Source: a virus. Taken from it: 64,000 bases of DNA. The position numbers were made by a program, and so were the translations under genes. The notes beneath the pieces were generated by a model. That model had not been told where the DNA came from. It ran no database searches and was given only the letters and a program-made list of their open reading frames with translations. The stretch is from the IMG/VR virus record IMGVR_UViG_3300011116_000922, positions 83,411 through 147,410 of that record; one strand, written 5' to 3'. Positions 8,824 through 16,991 of this stretch are shown piece after piece (the first letter of the stretch is position 1; each line of letters starts with the position of its first letter).

Positions 8824-9006
8824 TCACGATACCGTGGATGATACGGGTTCTGCTGTCTGTTCTGCCAACTGCTTTTGCAGTTCTGCCTTTTCCTTTAGTG
8901 CAATCTGAAGGCGGGCTTCTGCCAAGATGTTGGCAGTGGTCAGATCGTGAACCTTCTTCTCAAGAAGAGGAATCAGCACGGTTTCGTTGTAGTTTTCTTC
9001 GCTCAT
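8824..9006 (-). CDS. Small coiled-coil protein
   Basis: 60 residues, helical and charged (IPLLEKKVHDLTTANILAE, then LKEKAELQKQLAEQ), a likely coiled coil. The start at 9006 has a strong AGGAGG and sits 20 nt downstream of a perfect TATAAATA late promoter, which decides this start over longer readings of the same frame. A terminator follows. Probably a small late or virion-associated protein. No family is recognised. Confidence 0.7.
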   Translation of the reverse strand: MSEENYNETVLIPLLEKKVHDLTTANILAEARLQIALKEKAELQKQLAEQTAEPVSSTVS

Positions 9007-9025
9007 ATTGAGTCCTCCTGTACCG

Positions 9026-9033
9026 TATTTATA
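9026..9033 (-). promoter_or_regulatory. T4-type late promoter TATAAATA
   Basis: A perfect TATAAATA on the minus strand, 20 nt before the ATG at 9006. Confidence 0.7.
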
Positions 9034-9054
9034 ACCCATGCCATACATACTTGT

Positions 9055-9627
9055 ATGGTTATAGCAGGAATTGATTATTCTCTTTGCGGTCCTGCAATAT
9101 GCTTGTTTCGTGCAAACGCAACAGGAGTTTTTTCGTACAGCGGTTGCTCCTTCTATTTCCTGACAGACAACAAGCGGCAAAGCGAGATCCGCACCCTGAA
9201 TATTTTTGGAGAGCGGTTGAGTGATTGGGACAGCGACCAACACCGCTACGAAACCATTGCTGATTGGGCACTGGACATTGTGATGGGCTGCACCCATGTA
9301 GCCCTTGAAGGGTATGCGTATTCTGCAAGCGGACGGGTGTTCAATATCGCAGAAAACACGGGCATACTCAAATATAAACTGTACCAGTTGGGAATACCTG
9401 TCACTATCATTCCGCCTACCGAAGTAAAAAAGTATGCCACCACCAAGGGCAATGCAGACAAGAATGCCATGTACTCTGCGTGGACACACGAAACAGGAGT
9501 GGATTTAAAAACACTCTTGACACCGAAGCGTCAAGAGTGCGTTAGTCCTGTTGCGGATATTGTGGATTCGTACTATATTTGCAAGAAGATGTACGACACA
9601 CTGCGTCCCGGAATAGAAGACGATTAA
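9055..9627 (+). CDS. RuvC-like crossover junction endonuclease
   Basis: 190 residues with an RNase H-fold start (MVIAGIDYSLCGPAI; Asp7 as the first metal ligand), a second acidic site in HVALEGYAYSASGRVFNIAE, and an Asp near the C-terminus (VADIVDSYY). This pattern is known from RuvC-like nucleases of T4-like marine phages. It probably resolves branched DNA during replication, recombination or packaging. The ATG at 9055 is chosen because the homology begins there; the frame is open further upstream but across the divergent promoter region. No strong Shine-Dalgarno is seen. It is convergent with the lipoprotein gene, overlapping by 4 nt. Confidence 0.82.
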   Translation: MVIAGIDYSLCGPAICLFRANATGVFSYSGCSFYFLTDNKRQSEIRTLNIFGERLSDWDSDQHRYETIADWALDIVMGCTHVALEGYAYSASGRVFNIAENTGILKYKLYQLGIPVTIIPPTEVKKYATTKGNADKNAMYSAWTHETGVDLKTLLTPKRQECVSPVADIVDSYYICKKMYDTLRPGIEDD

Positions 9628-9929
9628 ACTGTTGGAGCAGGGGGCTGAGTGTCTGTAGCCTTGGGCTTCTCTGTTTCGCTGTCTGTCTTGTCGTCAAGGT
9701 GCAGGGGCTTGTTGATGAATTCCTTCCAAACCCACGCAAGAATCATCAACAGGATGGGCACATACCACAGCACCCATCCCCAGTTTTGACCAATCTTGTC
9801 GCCGTTCAGAATGTCGTGCTTGAGTTTCAGCATGACAGGGCTATCTGATGTGGTGTCAGGAACAATAGCGGGTGCGGTGTTGCACGCTGCGAGGCAGAGA
9901 AGAGACAGGGTGTATGCTAGTTTACGCAT
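9624..9929 (-). CDS. Lipoprotein with an internal transmembrane segment; spanin candidate
   Basis: 101 residues. A lipoprotein signal (SLLCLAAC, lipobox Cys16) is followed by a short polar region, a Trp-rich transmembrane helix (about residues 51-70) and a charged Pro-rich C-terminal tail. Lipid anchor plus TM helix in one chain recalls unimolecular spanins, but the part between the anchors is only about 30 residues, short for spanning the periplasm. AAGGAGA precedes the ATG. It lies directly downstream of a holin-like gene, supporting a lysis role. An alternative is a small inner-membrane lipoprotein. Confidence 0.65.
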   Translation of the reverse strand: MRKLAYTLSLLCLAACNTAPAIVPDTTSDSPVMLKLKHDILNGDKIGQNWGWVLWYVPILLMILAWVWKEFINKPLHLDDKTDSETEKPKATDTQPPAPTV

Positions 9930-9938
9930 GGCTTCTCC

Positions 9939-10376
9939 TTAAGACTTGTTGGAAGCAGCGGCTGAACCAAAGTAGAATCCTACGATGCTCACCAAGATTT
10001 GACGAGTTTCAGACGCAAACAGGAAGCCGTTGATCTCCACGAAATACTTGCGGGTGGACTGCGGGATAAGCCCAAACAGTCCCTCGGGCGTGGTTGCGTC
10101 CACTTCCACGAAAGTGGGCAGACCAAAGAACGGCAGGATGAAGGGAGCCATCAAGGTGGCAAACAGCACAGACAGTACGATGAGTTGGCGAATGCCCTTG
10201 CCTGTGTCCAGTGGGACTCGCAGGGCGGCTTTGTCCTGATTCTCGGTGGTCTGCTTGTTTGCCGCTATGAGGCGTTCAAAGATTTCCTTCTGATCCTGAC
10301 TCTTTTGAGCCATGTATCGAAACAGGAATCCTGTAGCCGCGCCACCAACCAAAGAAATAAGTTCGGAACTAATCAT
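9939..10376 (-). CDS. Holin-like protein with three membrane segments
   Basis: 145 residues. A hydrophobic N-terminus (ISLVGGAATGFLFRYMA), a charged amphipathic stretch, a second hydrophobic segment (about 64-87) and a third near the C-terminus (about 121-140). This layout and the N-terminal sequence resemble the three-TM holin family found in gene transfer agents and phages. A late promoter core (10412-10418) lies 36 nt upstream and AAGGAAG precedes the start. With the lipoprotein gene it forms a likely lysis pair. No endolysin is seen in the window. Confidence 0.65.
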   Translation of the reverse strand: MISSELISLVGGAATGFLFRYMAQKSQDQKEIFERLIAANKQTTENQDKAALRVPLDTGKGIRQLIVLSVLFATLMAPFILPFFGLPTFVEVDATTPEGLFGLIPQSTRKYFVEINGFLFASETRQILVSIVGFYFGSAAASNKS

Positions 10377-10411
10377 TCACGCCACTTCCTTTCTGAAACG
10401 GTGTACACTAT

Positions 10412-10418
10412 TATTTAG
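10412..10418 (-). promoter_or_regulatory. T4-type late promoter core CTAAATA
   Basis: Minus-strand CTAAATA 36 nt before the holin-like start, overlapping the stop of the gene before it. Confidence 0.55.
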
Positions 10419-10597
10419 GTTTTGGGAAGTCTACGGCGGCGAATATTTGTTTTAGTGAGTTTGTTCTTGGCAGGGACGGGAGGAAAGTCACTTCCAAGCC
10501 CTGCGATTTTCTGATTGCCAACAGTGTTGGTGGGTGCGCTTGTGGGCAAACCACCGTCTTGTTCCATGAACGCAGCGAACCGCTTTAGTTTGCCCAT
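10415..10597 (-). CDS. Small basic protein with a targeting-like N-terminus
   Basis: 60 residues with a strong AAGGAGG before the ATG. The N-terminus MGKLKRFAAFMEQDGG resembles, with an offset of three residues, the F-x-x-[FY]-[LM]-x-[EQ] head-targeting pattern seen in the downstream block. The C-terminus is Arg/Lys-rich (TKTNIRRRRLPKT). It may be a small capsid-internal protein. Function unknown. Confidence 0.55.
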   Translation of the reverse strand: MGKLKRFAAFMEQDGGLPTSAPTNTVGNQKIAGLGSDFPPVPAKNKLTKTNIRRRRLPKT

Positions 10598-10606
10598 AAA
10601 CCCTCC

Positions 10607-10990
10607 TTAAAGGCTCCGTAGAGCCTCCGCTAGCCTTCCGTCTAGCGGAATGGCATCCATGTCCTTTTCGTCCAATACCATGCCCTCTCCTATGTAGTTC
10701 AAAAATAGGAGTGTCGTCTTTAAAGCCGGATACAGAGGTTCGTCTAGTTTAAAAAATAACAGACGCGAGGCTACACGGGGCGTAAACACATTACCCAAAA
10801 TGGTAAGGTGATTCAGCAACAAGATGGGTCGGATCTTGCCGCTGCGGTTGTATTTTTTAAGAAGCCGCTTTACATATTTGATGCGGTTCAGGTCTTCCTG
10901 AAACTCACGCATACCCTCACACTGGGGATTGGTGTATTCTCCCATTGCATATAACAAGAAATTGTCGCGGTTGAGTTTCTTAAAGTCCAT
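10607..10990 (-). CDS. Conserved T4-like phage protein (DUF7207-like)
   Basis: 127 residues. The pattern NFLLYAMGEYTNPQCEGMREF, then EDLNRIKYVKRLLKKY, then a C-terminal helix pair with LLFFKLDEPLYPALKTTLLFLNYI, matches a protein I recall as conserved in marine T4-like phages (DUF7207). Its role is unknown. No clear Shine-Dalgarno precedes the ATG, and the upstream gene ends 18 nt before it. Assignment is by recall of the pattern, not by search. Confidence 0.65.
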   Translation of the reverse strand: MDFKKLNRDNFLLYAMGEYTNPQCEGMREFQEDLNRIKYVKRLLKKYNRSGKIRPILLLNHLTILGNVFTPRVASRLLFFKLDEPLYPALKTTLLFLNYIGEGMVLDEKDMDAIPLDGRLAEALRSL

Positions 10991-11008
10991 GACGAAGAGG
11001 GGTTGTTT

Positions 11009-11194
11009 TCAGCGTTCCCGTTGCGCGTTCTTTTTCTTGAATTTGTTTTGCTTTTGCTTGGGAGTCAAATCAGTATCTGTAATTTGCGTTCCGGGAATGG
11101 GATCCTGCAATTGCGATCCTTGACCAATGAAAATGCCTTCCGACACTGATTGGTCGTAATTACTTTTGCGAAAATATTCGCAGAAGCCCTTCAT
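11009..11194 (-). CDS. Small protein with a capsid-targeting-like N-terminus
   Basis: 61 residues starting MKGFCEYFRKS, similar to the head-targeting pattern of the genes at 24-29 kb but lacking the final Glu. The C-terminal third is strongly basic (TPKQKQNKFKKKNAQ). The ATG at 11194 shares its A with the TGA of the upstream 719-residue gene (TGATG), so translation is coupled. It may be packaged with DNA. Function unknown. Confidence 0.6.
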   Translation of the reverse strand: MKGFCEYFRKSNYDQSVSEGIFIGQGSQLQDPIPGTQITDTDLTPKQKQNKFKKKNAQRER

Positions 11195-13353
11195 CACCAA
11201 CGCATTCCGTGCTTGTCAAGCATACGCTTGATGGACTTTTGCTTTCCGATTTCGGTTCTTGCGCCTGCGTGTGGATCAGCCTTTGGCGCGGGCTTCTTTG
11301 CCTTGGCAGCGGCTTCTTCCTTGACCGCAGCGATGGGACGAGCCGCACCAATCTTCTTGCCCCCCTCCACCTTTTGGGTCAGGATGCTCTTCTTGGGCTT
11401 GCTGCGAACCGCGTCACGGTTTGCCATGAGTTTGTCCAAGCGGGGAGTCCACGCCTTGAACTTCTTGCCTTCCTCCACAGTCTCTTCCTTCACGGTCTTC
11501 TTTTTGGCACGAAGCAGGGCAAAGTCCTGTGCGTCCAGTTTCTTGTTCTTGTTGACATCCAGTTTCTTTTGACCGCCAACAAGTTCTTCCTGTACACCCA
11601 TAGCCCGCTTGATGCCCTTCACGGCATTGGCTTGCTGCTTGCCTGTCAGAAGATTGCGGTATCTATCAAGTCCAGTAGTCATGCGTTGCAGTTGTGAACC
11701 GCGCTTGGCAACATATGCGTCCTTTGTTGCCTTGCTCAACTCGTCAATCTGCTCTGCTTCTTCCTTGACAGACTTCTTGGCTTTGGAAACGCGGTACAGG
11801 GTATCGCCTTCGCCGTGCTGAACGCTTACCTTCTTGCCGCTTGCACGAATGGCATTCAAGTCGGCTTTGGTCTTCTTGAGAGACTTCCACTCTTCCTTCA
11901 CGATCTTGTGGTGAGGAACGGTGATGCTGCTGTACTCGCCAACATCAACCACATAGCCGCCACCGTGCTGCGCTGCCTTGCTGCTGCCACCGTTGTCGTG
12001 GCGCACGATCTTGCCCTTCACCATCTTGCCCTTGTGGGGAACCTTGACGGTATCTCCCACTTTGTGCATTTCCTCAATTGCCTCAATCTCTTCCTTCACT
12101 TCAGCGCGACTGCCACGCTTCACCAGTTTGCCACCGCGACCGTAGGTGCGGGGCGAATCATATTCCTTGCGATCTTGTGCCAACAGAGCATTCACCTTTT
12201 TTTCAGTCTTATCAAGACGCTTTTCTGCTGCTTTTGCCTTCTTGTAAGAAGGGGAATTCATTTTGGTGGTGTAAGCGCGATCAGCACGGTCGTCTTGCTT
12301 GGCAATCTTGCGCTCCATTTCTTTCTGACGGGAAGCGGTCTGTGCCATCTCGTCCAGTTCTGCTTCTTCCTTTACAGGCTTCGTGGCAGGCTTGCCCATG
12401 CCCGGACGAATGGTTGCCAACTGATCCTTGGTCAACTTCTTCTTGGCTTCGTCCAGTTCGGTTTCTTCCTTCTGCATCTTCTTGTTGTGCAGTTTCCAAG
12501 CGGTAGCATACATGACGCTCTTGCCACGCTTGCCGTACTGCTTGGTGAACGAAGCCTTGGTCTTCTTGGAGCCTGTCATCTTCTCCATGTCGGGAGGCGA
12601 CACTTCATCCAACTGCTCGGTTTCTTCGTACATGGAAGGCTTTTCGCTCTTGCTCTTCTTCTTTTCAGCCTTCTTCTCTTCTTCGCTGTCGTGGCTGTAC
12701 ACACCCATCTTCTTGTCTTCGTCCACCTGCTCTACTTCTTCTGCCACAACAGGAGCAGCGGGAGCGAGTTTCGCGCTCACCACATACAGCGAATCGGGAT
12801 TCAGTTCCACATCAATGTGGAGATTGAGTTCGGTGTAGCCACCTGTTGGGTTAGCCTTGCCGTCAAAGCGAATCTGTCCGGTCAGCGCATCGTAACCGTC
12901 AACGCGACCAAACTGCTTGACAGTGATGTCATACGAGCCAACGCCTTGCAGGAGCATTCCCGGTCGCCAATCAAAGTCCAGTTGCACAACATTCAGGCGA
13001 ACCTTCATCTTGAGCAGGGCTTCGTTGGGATCAAGGTAGGTGGCACGGGAAATGGTGGACAGCATGGCATTCACGCCGTTGAGCGCACCCGCAGAGTGAA
13101 TGTGGTGCAGACCTGCGCCGTCCTTGTGAGCGGAGCGGTTGCCGTATCCGGTAAGAACTTCCGAGTACTCGCTCTCGTTGAGGGTGCTGCGGAACGCCTT
13201 GAACGACTTGTTTTCGTGTTGCATATGTTTTGCCTTTGAAATTTCAATTGCAGCGAGTTGCTTGGCTGCTTTTTCCTTGGAAGGATGAGTTCCCAATACT
13301 TTGGTTCCGCTCTTGTCGGTGACTACGAATTTGTTGCCGCGCTTCTGTATCAT
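11194..13353 (-). CDS. Large modular protein with EE-x-IDE linker repeats; candidate internal head protein
   Basis: 719 residues built from modules joined by acidic linkers (VKEEAELDEM, VKEEIEAIEE, VKEEAEQIDEL). The N-terminus (FVVTDKSGTKVLGTHPSK, then KQLAAIEISK) looks like a small phage domain. A beta-rich domain (about 60-200) precedes long Lys/Glu-rich helical modules. One, MAQTASRQKEMERK followed by a basic coil, recurs in the 29879 product; another reads KVGDTVKVPHKGKMVKGK. Such linker repeats occur in marine T4-like phages. Short [LI]-x-E sites would suit prohead protease cleavage. Location in the virion head or core is inference. Confidence 0.65.
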   Translation of the reverse strand: MIQKRGNKFVVTDKSGTKVLGTHPSKEKAAKQLAAIEISKAKHMQHENKSFKAFRSTLNESEYSEVLTGYGNRSAHKDGAGLHHIHSAGALNGVNAMLSTISRATYLDPNEALLKMKVRLNVVQLDFDWRPGMLLQGVGSYDITVKQFGRVDGYDALTGQIRFDGKANPTGGYTELNLHIDVELNPDSLYVVSAKLAPAAPVVAEEVEQVDEDKKMGVYSHDSEEEKKAEKKKSKSEKPSMYEETEQLDEVSPPDMEKMTGSKKTKASFTKQYGKRGKSVMYATAWKLHNKKMQKEETELDEAKKKLTKDQLATIRPGMGKPATKPVKEEAELDEMAQTASRQKEMERKIAKQDDRADRAYTTKMNSPSYKKAKAAEKRLDKTEKKVNALLAQDRKEYDSPRTYGRGGKLVKRGSRAEVKEEIEAIEEMHKVGDTVKVPHKGKMVKGKIVRHDNGGSSKAAQHGGGYVVDVGEYSSITVPHHKIVKEEWKSLKKTKADLNAIRASGKKVSVQHGEGDTLYRVSKAKKSVKEEAEQIDELSKATKDAYVAKRGSQLQRMTTGLDRYRNLLTGKQQANAVKGIKRAMGVQEELVGGQKKLDVNKNKKLDAQDFALLRAKKKTVKEETVEEGKKFKAWTPRLDKLMANRDAVRSKPKKSILTQKVEGGKKIGAARPIAAVKEEAAAKAKKPAPKADPHAGARTEIGKQKSIKRMLDKHGMRW

Positions 13354-13356
13354 GGT

Positions 13357-14370
13357 TTAGTCCGATGTGGTTTCAGAACGATAGTCTGCATCGGATGCTC
13401 TCTTGCTGCCACTGCCAGACTTCTTGCGCCGATCTGCTGCCCACGACATCTTGCCGCTCTTGGTGTCCTGACGAGCCAGTGGATTGGTGGAGCCACGCGC
13501 AGGAGGAACAGGCTTCTTGATTTCCGCAGCGTGTGCTGCGTAATCGGCTTTGGCTTTCTTTAGTTTGGCTTGAGCCGGGGAACCTTCCCACGCTTCTTCA
13601 ATATCCGAGCGCATTTGGAAGAACGACTTGCCTTCGCTCACACTCTTCCATCCGCCGCCCTTGGAGTTGTACCACTTGACTGCCCATCCGTTGGCATAAG
13701 CCGAAGGGTACACATCAAACTTGCTCTTGGCAGCAGCCTTGGCTTGCGACCACAGGCTTGGATTGGTGGGCTTGTTGGCTTCAAGAATTTCTTGAGCGGT
13801 TTCGTCAAGTCCAACCAGTGCAATGCTTTCAGCGCAGGCATAGTCAAAAGACTCTTCGATGTTTGCGGCATCACCCATCGTGCGCTTGAATGCGTTGAAC
13901 AGGGTAGGGTTGCCTGTGATCTTCTTGACCATTGAATCCAACAGGTCAATCATCATTTCGCGGTACACCTTGCCCACAGCCATCTTTTTCATGTTGCTCT
14001 TGGACGAGAAAGCCTTACGAGCAGCAGTCACCTTTTCCTTGTCAACCAATCCACTGCGGAACAGCACATTGGCTCGGCTGGTTTCAACGCTCTCACCAAT
14101 CTTCTGTGTGCTGCCTGCGTACATATCCGCATCGTCTTTGATGCCCTTTTCGTGGCTCAAGGTGGCACGGACAGCGTTGTACACGGTGCGATTGTTCAGG
14201 ATTGTGTCAACCACATCCACTAGGAGTTCCTGCATCACGGTGCGGTACGCGGGACTCTTGGCGTATCGCTCGGGGTCTTGCATCATGGTGATGACGCGGC
14301 GCATATTGTTTTTCGACACTAGACCCAAGCGGAGCAGTGTCTGTAGTTTGGACTTGATAGCAGTATCCAT
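13357..14370 (-). CDS. DUF5872-containing protein with an internal duplication
   Basis: 337 residues. Residues 11-68 (LLRLGLVSKNNMRR to VYNAVRATL) and about 103-165 (LFRSGLVDKEKVTA to LFNAFKRTM) are two diverged copies of one helical unit. From about residue 205 comes SLWSQAKAAAKSKFDVYPSA followed by YANGWAVKWY, the DUF5872 signature. The C-terminus is basic with a disordered tail. A late promoter core (14403-14409) and AAAGGAATC precede the start. It is probably a virion protein. The function of DUF5872 is not known to me. Confidence 0.75.
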   Translation of the reverse strand: MDTAIKSKLQTLLRLGLVSKNNMRRVITMMQDPERYAKSPAYRTVMQELLVDVVDTILNNRTVYNAVRATLSHEKGIKDDADMYAGSTQKIGESVETSRANVLFRSGLVDKEKVTAARKAFSSKSNMKKMAVGKVYREMMIDLLDSMVKKITGNPTLFNAFKRTMGDAANIEESFDYACAESIALVGLDETAQEILEANKPTNPSLWSQAKAAAKSKFDVYPSAYANGWAVKWYNSKGGGWKSVSEGKSFFQMRSDIEEAWEGSPAQAKLKKAKADYAAHAAEIKKPVPPARGSTNPLARQDTKSGKMSWAADRRKKSGSGSKRASDADYRSETTSD

Positions 14371-14402
14371 GCGGTTGATTCCTTTAAGAAGGCTCTTTTC
14401 TT

Positions 14403-14409
14403 TATTTAG
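14403..14409 (-). promoter_or_regulatory. T4-type late promoter core CTAAATA
   Basis: Minus-strand CTAAATA 32 nt upstream of the DUF5872 gene start at 14370. Confidence 0.6.
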
Positions 14410-14426
14410 ACCGTGAAATATTGCCG

Positions 14427-15710
14427 TCAGGTCATGCGAACAGGACCGTAAACTGTCCTGCCGTTGTTGATTCGATAGATTGCGGTCTTGCCGTTTTTCA
14501 GGGTCACATAGATTTCTTCACCGTACCGGATAGCCGATACCGCGTCATTTGCAAATATTTGATACGGTTGGCTGCATCGACCAATATAAAAATACACTCT
14601 TCCGCCCTTGACTGCCACCCATGTGTTTTCGGCATTGTTTTGCGGGGTGCGTGGGCACGATGCGTCTTCACCCAAAGACTTGTGGCTTACCACCACTGGC
14701 TTGTTGCCCTTGCCGCTCTTGGAGGCTTTGGATTCGGCTCTGCGCTTTTGGGACACAGCAGCCTTGCGTTCCTTGGGAGTCATCTCGCCAACGGTTTCGG
14801 GGGTCTTGCCCACCTTGTGCAGCGGACGGCACTTGGGGTACGCGCCGCCTTCGCTTGCGCTTTTGCGACCACACGGCGGATACTCTCCGGTCTTGGGGTC
14901 TTTCTTGCCGCCAATGTTTACCCACTTCTGCTTGAACCAATCGCCCAAGTCTTCGTCAATCTTGCACGGCGGCGTGGGGAACTGGGTGTTGTGCTTGGAG
15001 AATCCTCCCGTTTGACCGGGGGTGGGAGGTCTGCGCTTTTTCTTGTCGCTTTCAAGAATGTTCTTGGCAGCGGCGGTATACAATTCGCTGAAGTCCATTT
15101 CTTCCTTCATGCTGCCGCGCATTCCGCGCTTGATGTCATCAAACAGCCGCTTGGTGTCGTCCTTCTTTACTTCGCGGGGCATTCCACTTGCAAATGCCTT
15201 CATATCGTTTTGAGCAACGGCTTCGCGCATCTTGCTTGCGCTCATGCCTCTCACGCCCGATGCATTGGCATCGCGCTTTCCTGCCATGATGAAATCGTAC
15301 TTTTTGAGTTTGAGCCGTTTCTTTGGATCAGGATGCTTCATCAATTTCTTGATTACGCTGTCATCGTAATCCTCGCTGCGGTCTTCTCCCCCCACAAACA
15401 CAACATGATCGTAGCCCTGATCTGCCAAATAGTAAATCAAGTCAAACGGTGTGCGGATGGTGTCCGCATTCAGGAAATTAACTCCCGGAAAAAGGCGTTT
15501 CAACCAATAGTATTTACGAGATGGCGACAGTGGATTCTTTTTGGGATCCTGACTGCGACTGAAACCAATCGCGTGTTCGGCTCCCATCTTTCTCGCTGTG
15601 TCAACCACCTTGTCGAACAAGAGTTGGTGCCCTGAAGTTGGTGGCTGAAAACGACCGAAAGCAACTACGATAGTTTTGCTTCGTCGTGGATCTTTTAAAG
15701 ATTTAGCCAC
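14427..15710 (-). CDS. NadM-like nucleotidyltransferase fused to a DUF5872-like domain
   Basis: 427 residues. Residues 12-30 (TIVVAFGRFQPPTSGHQLLF) hold the HxGH-type motif (here TSGH) of cytidylyltransferase-fold enzymes. MSASKMREA about 150 residues on is the ISSTxIR-like motif, so an NMN adenylyltransferase or similar NMP transfer is likely. The middle (LGDWFKQKWVNIGG, then PPCGRKS and PKCRPLHKVG) resembles a DUF5872-type basic domain common in phages. The C-terminus is a small beta domain. The start is GTG at 15710 with GGGAGGTGATC upstream. Late-gene context suggests a packaged enzyme, as with T4 Alt, by inference. Confidence 0.75.
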   Translation of the reverse strand: MAKSLKDPRRSKTIVVAFGRFQPPTSGHQLLFDKVVDTARKMGAEHAIGFSRSQDPKKNPLSPSRKYYWLKRLFPGVNFLNADTIRTPFDLIYYLADQGYDHVVFVGGEDRSEDYDDSVIKKLMKHPDPKKRLKLKKYDFIMAGKRDANASGVRGMSASKMREAVAQNDMKAFASGMPREVKKDDTKRLFDDIKRGMRGSMKEEMDFSELYTAAAKNILESDKKKRRPPTPGQTGGFSKHNTQFPTPPCKIDEDLGDWFKQKWVNIGGKKDPKTGEYPPCGRKSASEGGAYPKCRPLHKVGKTPETVGEMTPKERKAAVSQKRRAESKASKSGKGNKPVVVSHKSLGEDASCPRTPQNNAENTWVAVKGGRVYFYIGRCSQPYQIFANDAVSAIRYGEEIYVTLKNGKTAIYRINNGRTVYGPVRMT

Positions 15711-15752
15711 TTTGGATCACCTCCCGCAATGCACTTCAAATGCACCAACTCT

Positions 15753-16970
15753 TTACTGTTTCCACGCCTTGGACAGCGTGAAATTTGCCTTTGAGAATTC
15801 GATGCGATCAACCAATTTGACTGCATCGTTACTCATACGATCTATTGCAACGAATCCTTCGGGAACCGTTGCCACATACTTGTCGCCCTTCTGCACAAAA
15901 GTACCAAACTCCGTGGTCAAGGCAGACAGTTTTGCTAGTACATGCTTCTTCAGCATGGCTACACGATTATGTAGGGCAAACAACCGATTGATTTGGTTGC
16001 GGTTGTTGCGGATGTAATCCAGTGTAGGCGTGGGAGTTTTAGCGGGAACTTTTGATTTGCGCGCTTTGCGCTTTGCGTCAATCTTTGCAGAGATGAACGC
16101 AATAAGTTCGTTGGTGTCTCCCAACTCCCGTCCTGCACGGATGATTCCGTTAAAGTAAGTCTTGATTTCTGCTACCAGTGCGGTGTTCTTGGCAACCGCA
16201 TTCATGGCAGACTTTAGTGCAATTCCGTCTTTGATGATTCCATCAATTTGTGAATTGATGTGGGCAATATCCGTGGCACTAAACAAGCCATTACCCTTGG
16301 AGAAACGGTAGGTGGCATTGTCGAACCACACCTTGCGGCTCTTTGCCAATCCTGAAAGGTCGGGATTGAACTGGACAACTTTCAGGTCAGCAATGCTCTT
16401 GCCACCGTATTCCGTGTGGAACACAATTCCAATATCCGCAGCAGTGATTCGCGCACCCAAATCGGACTTGGGATCAACAGCGTACTTGATGGTGTTGGGT
16501 TGGAAAGTAATGTACCGCTTGCCGTCAATGGTTTCACGCTTGAGCGAATCCTTGTCGAACAGCAGATCGCCTTGCAGCACGGTGCTGATCCGCAAGGACT
16601 TGAAATACTTGAGAGCCAGTTTGAGTTTGGCATTCAAGCCTTCTGCCGGATGGTTGCGGTCAATGTCGGCTTCGGTGTAGTTCACCTTGGGTGTCACATT
16701 GAACACGCTCTTGGTGCCCACGAAGAACTTGCCGTTGTTTGGATCGGTTCCCACGATGATTGCGGGTGCGCCGTCCCACTTCACGGAAATATCATACGGC
16801 ACGGTGTCGTTGCCGTGCAGCGACTGCACCACACCGCGCAGGGAATTCATGGACTTGGAAAAACCCACAAACCCGTGATTGAATATTTCGTCCTCCAAAT
16901 GCTCCAAGTGGACATTTTTGCCACCTGTGCTTTGCAGGGATTCCGCCAAGAAGGGAATAAATGAGTTCAT
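15753..16970 (-). CDS. KxDG nucleotidyltransferase (RNA/DNA ligase-like, DUF6267-like) with head-targeting N-terminus
   Basis: 405 residues from ATG 16970. Ligase-superfamily motifs are readable: motif I VKWDGAPAI (Lys64, Asp66, Gly67), a later LQGDLLF, GIVFHTEY, then PEGFVAID and KLVDRIEFS near the C-terminus as motif IV and V equivalents. This fits phage DUF6267-type proteins and RNA ligases that adenylate a lysine. The N-terminus MNSFIPFLAES matches the capsid-targeting pattern with a LAE cleavage site. A late promoter core lies 15 nt upstream. If packaged, it could act on host RNA or DNA right after injection (inference). The longer in-frame start is less likely. Confidence 0.75.
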   Translation of the reverse strand: MNSFIPFLAESLQSTGGKNVHLEHLEDEIFNHGFVGFSKSMNSLRGVVQSLHGNDTVPYDISVKWDGAPAIIVGTDPNNGKFFVGTKSVFNVTPKVNYTEADIDRNHPAEGLNAKLKLALKYFKSLRISTVLQGDLLFDKDSLKRETIDGKRYITFQPNTIKYAVDPKSDLGARITAADIGIVFHTEYGGKSIADLKVVQFNPDLSGLAKSRKVWFDNATYRFSKGNGLFSATDIAHINSQIDGIIKDGIALKSAMNAVAKNTALVAEIKTYFNGIIRAGRELGDTNELIAFISAKIDAKRKARKSKVPAKTPTPTLDYIRNNRNQINRLFALHNRVAMLKKHVLAKLSALTTEFGTFVQKGDKYVATVPEGFVAIDRMSNDAVKLVDRIEFSKANFTLSKAWKQ

Positions 16971-16984
16971 GGGTTTCACCCCAT

Positions 16985-16991
16985 TATTTAG
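16985..16991 (-). promoter_or_regulatory. T4-type late promoter core CTAAATA
   Basis: Minus-strand CTAAATA 15 nt before the ligase-like gene start, overlapping the end of the upstream exonuclease gene. Confidence 0.6.

Noticed and set aside
9055-9627. Starting the RuvC-like protein at 8947
   Set aside because: The extra 36 residues would cross the divergent coiled-coil gene and its late promoter and show no family similarity.
14421-15635. A 404-residue plus-strand frame opposite the nucleotidyltransferase
   Set aside because: No ribosome site or family pattern; the minus frame carries the TSGH and SASKMRE motifs.
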